NCBI GenBank assembly: GCA_001319865.1
Contig: BBSL01000117.1
Span: forward strand, 1 to 57,438
Length of the DNA: 57,438 nt
Direction of reading: 5' to 3'
DNA from: Burkholderia sp. E7m39
GTDB lineage: Bacteria; Pseudomonadota; Gammaproteobacteria; Burkholderiales; Burkholderiaceae
Shown here: positions 9,043-17,340 of the stretch, one piece after another
Layout of the letters: each line of letters starts with the position of its first letter
How positions within the stretch are numbered: position 1 is the stretch's first letter
Program-made: the position numbers and the translations under genes
The notes under the pieces: generated by a model
What the model was told of the DNA's origin: nothing
The model's input: the letters and a program-made list of their open reading frames with translations, nothing else
Database searches by the model: none

Positions 9043-9852
9043 ATGTCTTCTGTTTCGACCGCCAGCTCTGTTTTTCCCGCACGGTTTGGCCGATTGACGC
9101 GTTTCGCGAGAGTCGCCGGTCAGCGTCTTTCACTGCTCGCCGTCTTCCTGATCCTGTGGTGGGTGGCGGCCCAACGCGTGCCGGCCTTCATCCTGCCCGG
9201 TCCGGGGAAAACGTGGAACGCGCTGCTTGACCTGGTCGCCACCGGTACCTTTACCGAAGATCTCGGCATTACGCTGTACCGCGTCGTCGCGGGATTCCTG
9301 CTGGCCGCGCTGGTCGGCACGCCGCTCGGCATCCTGCTCGGCGCGAACCGTCGGCTCGGCAGTTTCTGTGAGCCAGTACTGTCGGTGGTCAATACGGTGT
9401 CCGCCGCGATCTGGGCCATCTTTGCGTTGATCTGGTTCGGCATCTCGAACGGCACGACCATCTTCGTCGTGTTCATGGAAGCTATGCCGCTGATTCTCAC
9501 TAACGTGTGGCAGGGCGCGCAAAGCGTCAATGCCGAATACGTCGAGCTTGCCCGCAGCTTCCAGATGTCGCGCAGCAAGGTGATGACCAAGATCTATCTG
9601 CCCACCGTGCTGCCGTATTTCTTCTCCGGTGCGCGCCTCGCGTTCGGTTTCGGCTGGCGGGTGTCGCTGGTGGCGGAGACGATCGGATCGTCGAACGGCG
9701 TCGGCTACCGGCTGCGTCAGGCGGCAGATCTTGTTCAGACCGATCAGGTGTTCGCATGGACACTCACCATGGTCCTGCTGATGGTGGTGCTCGAGTACGG
9801 CATTCTAAAGCCGCTTGAAAACCACGTATTCCGCTGGAAGAAGCGGGCATAG
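9043..9852 (+). CDS. ABC transporter permease, SsuC/TauC type
   Basis: 269 residues, six predicted membrane helices, with the inner-membrane BPD_transp_1 fold. The cytoplasmic EAA-like loop is in the segment VELARSFQMSRSKVMTKIYLP around residue 170. The N-terminal helix (LLAVFLILWWVAA) and the LPGPGKTW motif are typical of taurine/nitrate-type permeases. It lies 10 bases after the ATPase gene and should form a homodimer with it. A strong hairpin follows the stop codon, between this gene and the MDR oxidoreductase. Confidence 0.92.
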   Translation: MSSVSTASSVFPARFGRLTRFARVAGQRLSLLAVFLILWWVAAQRVPAFILPGPGKTWNALLDLVATGTFTEDLGITLYRVVAGFLLAALVGTPLGILLGANRRLGSFCEPVLSVVNTVSAAIWAIFALIWFGISNGTTIFVVFMEAMPLILTNVWQGAQSVNAEYVELARSFQMSRSKVMTKIYLPTVLPYFFSGARLAFGFGWRVSLVAETIGSSNGVGYRLRQAADLVQTDQVFAWTLTMVLLMVVLEYGILKPLENHVFRWKKRA

Positions 9853-9858
9853 AGAATG

Positions 9859-9891
9859 GGATCGCGGCGCGCTGCTGCCGCGCCGCGATCC
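9859..9891 (+). terminator. Strong GC hairpin after the permease, possible terminator or processing site
   Basis: A perfect 13-bp stem (9859-9871 with 9879-9891) and a 7-base loop. No T-run follows, so it is not a canonical intrinsic terminator. It could be a Rho-associated terminator, an mRNA stabiliser that sets the transporter-to-enzyme ratio, or a decay barrier within a longer transcript. Confidence 0.45.
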
Positions 9892-9959
9892 GAAGTGGCT
9901 GAAATAGTCGAGTATTCACGAAGAAATATCGCGTTTGCTTTCTATAAATAGGAGTACAT

Positions 9960-10973
9960 ATGAGTAGTACGATGAAGGCTTTGATTCTCTCCGAACATGG
10001 TGATGTCGACAAACTCCATGTCCGCGAGATGCCGATGCCGAAGGCCGTGCCGGGTCACGTGGTCATTCGCGTGCGCGCGTCGTCTTTCAACTATCACGAC
10101 GTCTTTACGGTGAAGGGTATGCCGGGCATCAAGGTGCCGCTGCCTGTGGTCATCGGTCTGGATATGGCGGGCGAGATCACGGAGATAGGAGACAACGTCG
10201 AAAGCTGGACGGTCGGCGCACGCGTGCTCGTCAATCCGCTCAACAAAACGAAAGGTCTGATGGGCGAAATGCTCGACGGCGGCATGGCGCAATACTGCCT
10301 CGTCAACGCTGACCAGTTGATCGCAATGCCCGAAGGTGTGACGTTCGAAGAAGCGGCGTCGCTGCCGGTCGCCTACGGTACAGCGCACCGGATGCTCGTC
10401 ACGCACAACACCATCAAGCCGGGCGATCGGGTAGTCATTCTCGGTGCGAGCGGTGGTGTCGGAACCGGCTGCGTGACGCTTGCCAAAATGCTCGGCGCCG
10501 AAGTGATCGCGGCCGCCGGCAGCGAGGACAAGGCCGAACGGCTCAAGGCGATGGGCGCCGATCACGTCATCAACTATCGCGACACCGATTTCTCGAAGTG
10601 GGTCATCGAGAAGTACGGCAAGCCGCAACGCCGCAGCTATGAAGGCGGTGCGGACGTCGTGATCAATTTCACCGGCGGCGATACGTGGGTGCCGTCGCTC
10701 AAGTGCATCAAACGCGGCGGCAGTCTGCTCGTCTGTGGCGCCACGGCGGGCCACGATCCGAAGGAAGATCTGCGCTACATCTGGAGCTTCGAGATTCGCG
10801 TGATCGGCTCCAACAGTTTCTATGACGACAACCTCTCCGCACTGATGGAATTGATCCGTACCAGGAAGATCGCGGTGCAGATCGACAAGGTGCTGCCGCT
10901 CGAACAGGCCGCAGAGGGCTTGCGCATGATTCGCGATCGGGAAGTACTCGGCAAAATTGTCGTTACCCCATAA
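9960..10973 (+). CDS. MDR-family zinc-type alcohol dehydrogenase/quinone oxidoreductase
   Basis: 337 residues of the medium-chain dehydrogenase/reductase family. An N-terminal GroES-like domain (GHVVIRVRASSFNYHDVFTV, about 25-45) is followed by a Rossmann domain with GASGGVGTG near 160-168 and a SNSFYDD segment before the C-terminal helices. The catalytic Cys-His-Glu zinc set is not obvious: the usual Cys in the first domain is replaced by NYHD. It therefore probably acts as an NADPH-dependent quinone or enoyl reductase, without zinc. A GGAG element precedes the ATG. It is the first of six tightly spaced catabolic genes. Confidence 0.87.
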   Translation: MSSTMKALILSEHGDVDKLHVREMPMPKAVPGHVVIRVRASSFNYHDVFTVKGMPGIKVPLPVVIGLDMAGEITEIGDNVESWTVGARVLVNPLNKTKGLMGEMLDGGMAQYCLVNADQLIAMPEGVTFEEAASLPVAYGTAHRMLVTHNTIKPGDRVVILGASGGVGTGCVTLAKMLGAEVIAAAGSEDKAERLKAMGADHVINYRDTDFSKWVIEKYGKPQRRSYEGGADVVINFTGGDTWVPSLKCIKRGGSLLVCGATAGHDPKEDLRYIWSFEIRVIGSNSFYDDNLSALMELIRTRKIAVQIDKVLPLEQAAEGLRMIRDREVLGKIVVTP

Positions 10974-10989
10974 ATATACGGAGACCCGA

Positions 10990-11424
10990 ATGGCTGATAA
11001 CCAGCAACTTACCGCCGAGCAGGTCCAGGCGATGCTCATGCGCGGTCCTTACCATCAGTGGCTCGGTCTGCGTGTGCTCGAAGTCGGCGAAGACTCGATC
11101 GAAATTGCTGCGACATGGCGCGAAGAGTGGGTCGTGAACCCGGAACGCCGCTATACGCACGGCGGCATTCTTGCCGCGCTGATCGACCTCGCGGCCGACT
11201 GGGCGCTGGTATCGAAAACGGGCCGCGGCGTACCGACGATCGATCTGCGCGTCGACTATCACCGCGCGGCGATGCCCGGCGACCTCATCGCGCGCGGCAA
11301 GGTCGTGAAGTCCGGCAGCGCGATTTCGGTTGCGGAGGCACACATCTACGACCAGTCCGGCGCGCTGCTCGCAAGCGGCCGGGGCGTCTATTCGACTGCG
11401 CCCGCACCCGCGCCGAAGACATGA
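10990..11424 (+). CDS. PaaI-family hotdog-fold acyl-CoA thioesterase
   Basis: 144 residues from the ATG at 10990 (GGAG 8 bases upstream). It contains the PaaI/hotdog motif RRYTHGGILAALIDLAADWA around residues 52-75, where HGG and the following Asp are the usual active-site elements, and a TIDLRVDYHRAA strand. It should hydrolyse a small, probably aromatic, acyl-CoA. Its stop overlaps the next start (ATGA). The company of an acyl-CoA ligase and a UbiD decarboxylase suggests that it releases CoA after the thioester has served its purpose. Confidence 0.88.
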   Translation: MADNQQLTAEQVQAMLMRGPYHQWLGLRVLEVGEDSIEIAATWREEWVVNPERRYTHGGILAALIDLAADWALVSKTGRGVPTIDLRVDYHRAAMPGDLIARGKVVKSGSAISVAEAHIYDQSGALLASGRGVYSTAPAPAPKT

Positions 11425-12323
11425 TGAACACGGCGACATCGACGCTCGACCATGTCGTCGTGAATGCGATGTTCGAAACCGACGCTGCGGCGTCGTGTTT
11501 CGAAGCGCTCGGTTTCACGCTGACCCCGCGCGGCTATCACTCGCTTGGCTCAGTCAATCACCTGATGATGTTCGATGGACATTATCTCGAACTGGTCGGC
11601 CTGCCCCCCGGCGCTACCACGTTGCGGCGCGAGATTCTCGAAAGCCGTCTGGGTATGGACGGTCTCGTGTTGAAGACGGACGACGCGCAGGAAACCTATG
11701 CGCGGTTGATCGACGCCGGCGTGCGTGCCGGTGAACCGCACTCGTTCACCAGGCCCGTGGACATTGAGGGCGTCGAGCAAATCGCCCGTTTCCGGACAAC
11801 CCGGCTTGCAGCCGAGGAACTGTCCGCCGGGCGCGTCTATTTCTGTGAGCACCTCACGCCGGAATGGGTCTTCCGTGCCGAATGGACGAAGCATCCGAAC
11901 GGCGCGCAACGCCTGAAGGAATGTGTGATCGTGAGCGACGATCCGCAGTTCGAAGCGCGCCGCTATGCGCTGATTGCCGGCGTGTCGAATTTCACATCGC
12001 CCTCCGCCCGGCATTCGCGCGTTGCGTTGGGTGATGTCGATCTGGACTTCATCGATGGCGCGGCGTATCGCGCGCGCTATGGGGACCTCGTATGTCACGC
12101 AGCAGGGCGCGACAGCTATTTTGGTGCCGTCGTCGTCGAGGTGAGCGATCTTGCGGCGATGCGCGCGCGTCTGGAGGCGCTCACGTCCCGCACCGACGAG
12201 AGCGTCGTGCGGCTGATGGCGCCGGCTCATGCGCAGAGCGGAGCGTCGTCCGTCGTCGTGCTGTTAGGCGAACTCAATACTGTCATTGAATTTATCGGAG
12301 CAGTTGAACATGCCCACGCCTGA
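11421..12323 (+). CDS. VOC/glyoxalase-like domain protein
   Basis: 300 residues starting at the ATG overlapping the thioesterase stop; a second ATG follows immediately at 11424. It resembles the glyoxalase-like (Glyoxalase_3) group. The N-terminal LDHVVVNA and the MMFDGHYLELVGL strand-turn match the first beta-alpha-beta-beta-beta module, and VYFCEHLTPEWVFR plus the SYFGAVVVEVSDL segment suggest a second. Candidate metal ligands are His13, His54 and Glu residues of these modules. The reaction is unknown. In this cluster it could be a ring-cleavage or isomerisation enzyme or an accessory factor. The 3' end overlaps the start region of the ligase gene. Confidence 0.75.
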   Translation: MMNTATSTLDHVVVNAMFETDAAASCFEALGFTLTPRGYHSLGSVNHLMMFDGHYLELVGLPPGATTLRREILESRLGMDGLVLKTDDAQETYARLIDAGVRAGEPHSFTRPVDIEGVEQIARFRTTRLAAEELSAGRVYFCEHLTPEWVFRAEWTKHPNGAQRLKECVIVSDDPQFEARRYALIAGVSNFTSPSARHSRVALGDVDLDFIDGAAYRARYGDLVCHAAGRDSYFGAVVVEVSDLAAMRARLEALTSRTDESVVRLMAPAHAQSGASSVVVLLGELNTVIEFIGAVEHAHA

Positions 12324-13845
12324 GAATCTCGGCGATCTGATCGACGCCGACGGCGATCCGTGCAAGCTTGCGGTGATCGCGCTTGGGGAGCCGGATGAAA
12401 CAGGTTGCGCCTGGCACGACATGCGCATGACCTACGGGGAACTGGACGCGCTGGCTGACGGCGTCGCGCGTGCACTGGTACGGCGCGGTCTGAAAGTTGG
12501 CGAGCGCGTTGCGATTCTTGCGGCGAATCGCGCCGAATATATCGCGGCGTTGCTCGGCATCATGCGCGCGGGAATGGTGGCCGTGCCCGTCAACTTCAGG
12601 TTCCCGCCCGCGCTCTCCACTTTTGTGATCCGCGATAGCGGTGCACGTCTCGTGTTTTGCGACGCCGCGCGACTTGCCGATTGCCCGGACGATCTGCCAA
12701 CAGTCGTCTTCGATTCGACAGGCGAGGCGAGTTTCACTTCGTTTGTCGAACCTGGCCCGTTCGAGACTTTCGTGCCGACCGGGGATATGCCGGCGATGTT
12801 TCTCTATACGTCCGGCTCGACCGGCAAGCCGAAGGGCGTGATGCTCTCGCACGGCAGCCATCTGTGGGTGGCGCGTACGCGAGCGCGCGCGCAGCCGCCT
12901 GCGGCGCATCGCTTTCTGGTGGCCGCGCCGATGTATCACATGAACGCGCTGACGCTCGTGCTGATGTCGTTGTACGGGCACGGTAGCGTCGTGCTGCTTC
13001 CGCAATTTACCGCGCGCATGTACATCACGGCAATCGAGCGTTATCGGGTCACGTGGCTCACCTCTGTCCCGCCAATGATCGCGATGATGCTGCGCGAAAG
13101 GGAGTTGCTTGCGCGCACCGATCTTTCATCGGTGCGCTTCATCCGGATGGGCTCGGCGCCCGTCGGCGAGAGTCTGCTTGCGCAGATCGGTGAGGTATTG
13201 CCGAATGCGAAGCTCACTAACGTCTATGGTACGACCGAGGGCGGGCCGATCGTGTTCGGACCACATCCGCAACGGATCGAACCGCCGTTGCTGTCGGTCG
13301 GATATCCCCATCCCGAAGTCAGCGTCAAGTTGCTCGACGCACCGCCGACCGGTGTTGCAACCGGCGTGTTGGCCGTTAAAAGCCCCGCCGTCATGCTCGG
13401 ATACCACAACCGGCCCGACCTGCCGCTTCCGGTGACAGCAGACGGCTTCTATATAACGGGCGACGTATTTCACCGTGACGAGCAGGGCTTCTATACATTC
13501 GTCGGCCGTGCGGACGACATGTTCGTGTCGGGCGGCGAAAACATCTTTCCCGGTGAAGTCGAGCAAATGCTGGAGACGCACCCGGACATCGTCCAGGCTT
13601 GCGTGGTTCCGGTCGCCGACGACATCAAGGGAACCAAGCCGGTGGCGTTCGTGGTGCGCCGCGCAGGCGCGTCGCTAACGGAAGAGGAAGCCAAACAGTT
13701 CGCGCTGACCCATGCGCCCGCATACCAGCACCCGCGGCGCGTGTGGTTCGTCGATGCATTGCCGCTTGCGTCCACGAACAAGATCGATCGCGCCGCATTG
13801 AAAGCCATAGCGCGTGCGTCGCTGCAGGATAGCGAGACCGCGTAA
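12310..13845 (+). CDS. Acyl-CoA ligase of the AMP-dependent synthetase family
   Basis: 511 residues from the ATG at 12310 (CGGAG 9 bases upstream; an in-frame TTG at 12286 is less likely). The P-loop motif YTSGSTGKPKG lies near residues 166-176, the A5 motif as NVYGTTEGG, the A7 motif as FYITGD, the A8 hinge as FVGRADDMFVSGGENIFP, and the C-terminal catalytic Lys in STNKIDR. It should adenylate a carboxylic acid and transfer it to CoA. Directly between the VOC gene and ubiD, it is the obvious activating enzyme of this pathway; an aromatic carboxylate is the likely substrate (inference). Confidence 0.9.
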   Translation: MPTPENLGDLIDADGDPCKLAVIALGEPDETGCAWHDMRMTYGELDALADGVARALVRRGLKVGERVAILAANRAEYIAALLGIMRAGMVAVPVNFRFPPALSTFVIRDSGARLVFCDAARLADCPDDLPTVVFDSTGEASFTSFVEPGPFETFVPTGDMPAMFLYTSGSTGKPKGVMLSHGSHLWVARTRARAQPPAAHRFLVAAPMYHMNALTLVLMSLYGHGSVVLLPQFTARMYITAIERYRVTWLTSVPPMIAMMLRERELLARTDLSSVRFIRMGSAPVGESLLAQIGEVLPNAKLTNVYGTTEGGPIVFGPHPQRIEPPLLSVGYPHPEVSVKLLDAPPTGVATGVLAVKSPAVMLGYHNRPDLPLPVTADGFYITGDVFHRDEQGFYTFVGRADDMFVSGGENIFPGEVEQMLETHPDIVQACVVPVADDIKGTKPVAFVVRRAGASLTEEEAKQFALTHAPAYQHPRRVWFVDALPLASTNKIDRAALKAIARASLQDSETA

Positions 13846-13883
13846 GTGAAACCGATACGACATTCAACACCTTGGAGTTCAGT

Positions 13884-15479
13884 ATGAACGAGAACTTTCG
13901 CGAGTTCCTGGAACGCCTGCGCGCGGCACAGCAACTGGTCGATATCCGGCAGCCCGTCGATATTCGCCACGTGGGCACGCTCGTCGACCAGAGCGACAAG
14001 GCGCTCCTGTTTCATAACGTGATCGGCTACGACATGCCGCTGCTGTCGGGCATCATCCGCACGCAGCAGCGCGCGATGATGGCAATGGGTTGCGACAGCT
14101 ACTCCGAAATCGAAAAGATGCTGGCGCATGGCATCCAGAACCCGATTCCGCCTAAATATGTCGCCACGTCGGCGACGAAAGAAGTGATCTACAAAGGCGA
14201 CGATGTCGATCTGTTCCGCCTGCCCATTCCAATGTCTTCGATTTTTGACGGCGGCCCAATGATCACCGCAGGTATCGTGATTTCGCGCGATCCGGAGTAC
14301 GGGTTGAACAGCGGCATCTACCGCTTCATGGTCAAGGAAAAGGCGCTGAGCGGTATCGACATCGTAACGCCGAACAATATGCGCATGTTCGCGCAGCGTG
14401 CCTACGAACAGGGACGTCCGTGCCCCATCTCCATTTCGATCGGCAACCACCCGATGGAAATCATGGGCGCCGGCTATCGCGCACCGATCGGCGTGGATGA
14501 AATGGCGATCGCGGGCGGCATTCGAGGCGTGCCGGTCGAACTGGCGCCTTGCGAGACTGTCGATCTGCCCTATATCGCCGACTCGGAAATCGTGATCGAA
14601 GCGGAAATCCTGCCGACGGGTTGGACGCAACCGGAAGGCCGTTTCGGCGAATTCACCGCGTTGATGGGCGGGCTGCACTGGAATCCGGATGTGCGCATCA
14701 AGGCGATCATGCATCGGCGGGACGCGATGTATTACTCACTGCACATGCCGTGGGAAAACACGTGGCTCGCGGCACCGACGCGCTATCAGGCGATCCGCAG
14801 CGCGCTGCGCACGGCCGGCGTGCAGGTGAAGGACATCAACGTGACGTTGGGCGGCCGCGCGTTCTGGCATGCGGTCATTTCGATCAGGAAACAGGCGGGC
14901 GAAGGCAAGAACGCGCTGCTGGCGGCGCTGTCGGTGATGGATCTGAAGCACGTGGTGGTGGTCGATGACGACATCGACGTGTTCAATGGGGAGCAGGTGG
15001 AATGGGCGATTGCGACGCGCGTGCAGGGTGACCGTGACCTGATCGTGATTCCCGGCGCGCGCGCGAAGCCGCTCGACCCGAGCCTGCCCGTGATGCCGCC
15101 TGGCATGGTGCCGACGGGCGCCAAGGTCGGTGTGGACGCAACGATCTCCGAAGGCATTCCGCACGAGCGCTACGAGCGCATCTCGTACGCGTACGCGGAC
15201 ACGGCGAAGATCGCGGACTACATCGGCGGGAAGGCGGATAGGGTGCACGTGTCGGAGCCGGAACAGGTGGAGGCGGCCGCAGCCGAAGCGCTCGCGCTCA
15301 TCGGCGAAACACCGCTTTACTACACGGAACTCGCCGAACGGCTGTCGAAATACGACTTCCGCACGCTGGCTCGCGCGCTCGGCGAACTGCATGAACGCAA
15401 GCAGTTGTGGAAAACCGCGGAAGGCAAGCTGTGCGTGCGCGGTTCGCGCTTCGACGCCGTGCCGCCGACGCGGCGCTGA
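13884..15479 (+). CDS. UbiD-family prenyl-FMN-dependent decarboxylase
   Basis: 531 residues from the ATG at 13884 (TTGGAG 6 bases upstream). The catalytic E-G-x-x-G-E signature is present as EGRFGE (Glu251 and Glu256), matching the Glu277/Glu282 pair of the fungal Fdc1 enzyme, and the PMEIMGAG and TGWTQPEG segments also match the family. It should (de)carboxylate an aromatic or alpha,beta-unsaturated acid, possibly as a CoA ester, using prenylated FMN from the ubiX product encoded 1.1 kb downstream. At 531 residues it is longer than ubiquinone-pathway UbiD: about 60 C-terminal residues (TELAERLSKYDFRTL onward) look like an added winged-helix-like tail. Not a housekeeping ubiD, judging by context. 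Confidence 0.9.
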   Translation: MNENFREFLERLRAAQQLVDIRQPVDIRHVGTLVDQSDKALLFHNVIGYDMPLLSGIIRTQQRAMMAMGCDSYSEIEKMLAHGIQNPIPPKYVATSATKEVIYKGDDVDLFRLPIPMSSIFDGGPMITAGIVISRDPEYGLNSGIYRFMVKEKALSGIDIVTPNNMRMFAQRAYEQGRPCPISISIGNHPMEIMGAGYRAPIGVDEMAIAGGIRGVPVELAPCETVDLPYIADSEIVIEAEILPTGWTQPEGRFGEFTALMGGLHWNPDVRIKAIMHRRDAMYYSLHMPWENTWLAAPTRYQAIRSALRTAGVQVKDINVTLGGRAFWHAVISIRKQAGEGKNALLAALSVMDLKHVVVVDDDIDVFNGEQVEWAIATRVQGDRDLIVIPGARAKPLDPSLPVMPPGMVPTGAKVGVDATISEGIPHERYERISYAYADTAKIADYIGGKADRVHVSEPEQVEAAAAEALALIGETPLYYTELAERLSKYDFRTLARALGELHERKQLWKTAEGKLCVRGSRFDAVPPTRR

Positions 15480-15549
15480 TTGCCGCAGTGTCGTTCAGTG
15501 CGCTGCGCGGGCGGGCAGCGCTCCATCCACCCATCAATGAGCTGACCTG

Positions 15550-16554
15550 ATGCAACCTTACCTGCTTGCAAGGCGTGTTCTGTTTGCCGCCGTGATGTTC
15601 CTGCTCGCACTGTCCGCGCAGGCCGCGCCGCTGCGCATCGGCTACTGGACGAGCGGCGTGAGCCTCGGCCTCGGCGCCGTGCTGGAAACCGGCGATTTCC
15701 TGAAGAAAGCCGGTATCGACGACGCGCGTTTCGTGCACTTCGCCGAGGTGAACGCACCGGCGAGCGGACTTGCCGCCAACGTGATCGACGTGAGTTTCAG
15801 CGTGGCGGGCGCGAGTGCGTTCAGCATCGCGGCGACGGGCGTGCCGATCAAAATCTTCGGCGCAACGGCACCGGCCGATGTCACATTTGTCACGCCCGCC
15901 GATTCGCAGATCCAGTCGATCGCGCAACTGCGCGGCAAGAAGATCGGCATGTCGCCGTCGGGAAGCTCGGTCGCATTGATGACGGCCGCGGTACTCAATG
16001 CGAATTACGGCTTCAACGCCCGCGATTATTCGCTGGTGCCGGGAAACGAGGCGCGCCTCGCGCAGTTTCTCGTGCAGCATCAGGTCGACGCCGCGGCGTT
16101 GCGCTCCGTCACGGTCGCACAATTGACGGAGGTGAAGACGCGGCGTCTCGGTACGCTGGTGGAAGAATGGCACAAGCTGACGAAGTCCGATGCGATGCCC
16201 TATCTGGGCGTGGCCGCGGCGCGCACGGAATTGATTCAGCGCGATCCGCAATCGGTCGCGAAGCTGATCGTCGCGATTCACAACGCAATCGCCTGGGGCA
16301 ACGCGCACCCGGATCAGGTCGCGGCGATCCTGCAGAAAGTTGCGAATCTGCCCACAAGCGACGCGCAGATCTATGCCGCGCATTGGGCCGAGCTGAACAG
16401 CATTTCCTTCGAACCGGTCGATATCGACACGCTCAAGCGCGAGCAGCAGATCTTCGCTGCGAGCGGCTCGATCAAAGGCACGCTTCCGCCCGATGTATTC
16501 GCCACGGGGCCGTACGAAACGGCAAAGAAGATCATAGCGGGTCAAAAGCCATGA
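15550..16554 (+). CDS. ABC transporter substrate-binding protein, SsuA/TauA type (copy 1)
   Basis: 334 residues with a signal peptide (about 1-26, ending SAQA) and a periplasmic-binding-protein fold: LRIGYWTSGVSLGLG at the start of the mature protein, then ELRGKK-like QLRGKKIGMSPSGSS at about 121-135 and FLVQHQVDAAALR near 175. It belongs to the nitrate/sulfonate/taurine group. It is paralogous to the protein at 18209. It probably delivers substrate to the permease/ATPase at 8253-9852. Its stop overlaps a 19-residue bridging frame that in turn overlaps ubiX. Confidence 0.9.
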   Translation: MQPYLLARRVLFAAVMFLLALSAQAAPLRIGYWTSGVSLGLGAVLETGDFLKKAGIDDARFVHFAEVNAPASGLAANVIDVSFSVAGASAFSIAATGVPIKIFGATAPADVTFVTPADSQIQSIAQLRGKKIGMSPSGSSVALMTAAVLNANYGFNARDYSLVPGNEARLAQFLVQHQVDAAALRSVTVAQLTEVKTRRLGTLVEEWHKLTKSDAMPYLGVAAARTELIQRDPQSVAKLIVAIHNAIAWGNAHPDQVAAILQKVANLPTSDAQIYAAHWAELNSISFEPVDIDTLKREQQIFAASGSIKGTLPPDVFATGPYETAKKIIAGQKP

Positions 16555-16610
16555 AGACGCCTTTGCGCGGGCAATGGCCGCATCTGGTGGATAAAGGAGA
16601 TGTTGCATGA
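16551..16610 (+). CDS. Possible 19-residue bridging ORF between the binding-protein gene and ubiX
   Basis: An ATG-started frame (MKTPLRGQWPHLVDKGDVA) whose ATGA overlaps the stop of the binding-protein gene and whose own stop overlaps the ubiX start (ATGA again). It has no ribosome-binding site of its own; it contains the AAGGAG used by ubiX. It may simply couple translation of the two genes. Whether the peptide has a function is unknown. Confidence 0.3.
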   Translation: MKTPLRGQWPHLVDKGDVA

Positions 16611-17194
16611 GATCCCAATCGGCAACACGGCGCCGCATCGTGGTCGGTATCAGCGGCGCTTCGGGCGCGATCTACGGTGTGCGTTTGCTCCGTCTGTTAC
16701 GCGAGCTGGAGGTGGAGTCGCACCTGGTGGTCAGCCGTTCGGCGCAGGTGACGCTTGCGCAGGAGTTGCAGATGCGGCTTGCGGATCTGCAGGCGCTCGC
16801 CGACGTCAACTATCCGAACACCGATATCGGTGCGGCAATCTCGAGCGGCTCGTTTCGGGTCGACGGCATGATCGTTGCGCCGTGTTCGATCAAGACGCTA
16901 TCGGAAGTGGCCACCGGCTGCACCAGCTCGCTGCTGTCGCGAGCGGCGGACGTGATGCTGAAAGAGCGTCGCCGTCTCGTGCTGATGGTGCGCGAGACAC
17001 CGTTGCATGCGGGTCATATCCGCAGTCTCGCGGCTGCCACGGACGCCGGTGCGATCGTGTATCCGCCAGTGCCAGCGTTCTATGCGCTGCCGCAAACGCT
17101 CGAGCAGATGGTCGACCATACGCTCGGGCGCGTGCTTGATCTGTTCGATATCGAATCACGAACCGTACGCCGATGGAGCGGCACTGCTGGCTGA
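16607..17194 (+). CDS. ubiX: UbiX-family flavin prenyltransferase
   Basis: 195 residues, the normal UbiX length. The FMN-binding GISGASGAIYGVRLL motif is at about residues 13-27, with VAPCSIKTLSEVATG near 88-102, RRRLVLMVRETPLHAGHI around 120-137, and YPPVPAFY near 150. It makes prenylated FMN from FMN and dimethylallyl phosphate and supplies it to the UbiD enzyme encoded upstream. AAGGAG lies 10 bases before the ATG. Co-occurrence with the specialised ubiD indicates a dedicated catabolic copy, distinct from the ubiquinone-biosynthesis gene expected elsewhere in the genome. Confidence 0.92.
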   Translation: MRSQSATRRRIVVGISGASGAIYGVRLLRLLRELEVESHLVVSRSAQVTLAQELQMRLADLQALADVNYPNTDIGAAISSGSFRVDGMIVAPCSIKTLSEVATGCTSSLLSRAADVMLKERRRLVLMVRETPLHAGHIRSLAAATDAGAIVYPPVPAFYALPQTLEQMVDHTLGRVLDLFDIESRTVRRWSGTAG

Positions 17195-17340
17195 TAAACA
17201 GTGCGACACGGCGTGCTTATTTTGTGTTCAGTTTACTTCCCGATATGCATCTCCTAGAATGATTTGAGGTTGGTGAGGTGCCTACAGAATGATGTAAGCA
17301 TAATACGCGGCCATTCATGGATAGAGCGCACGGGGGCAAT

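Noticed and set aside
9942..11039. A 365-codon minus-strand frame across the MDR oxidoreductase gene
   Set aside because: Antisense shadow: the plus strand encodes a full MDR protein with GASGGVG and the minus translation has no recognisable motif.
15298..16638. A 446-codon minus-strand frame across the ubiD end and the binding-protein gene
   Set aside because: Same type of shadow; both plus-strand genes are well supported.
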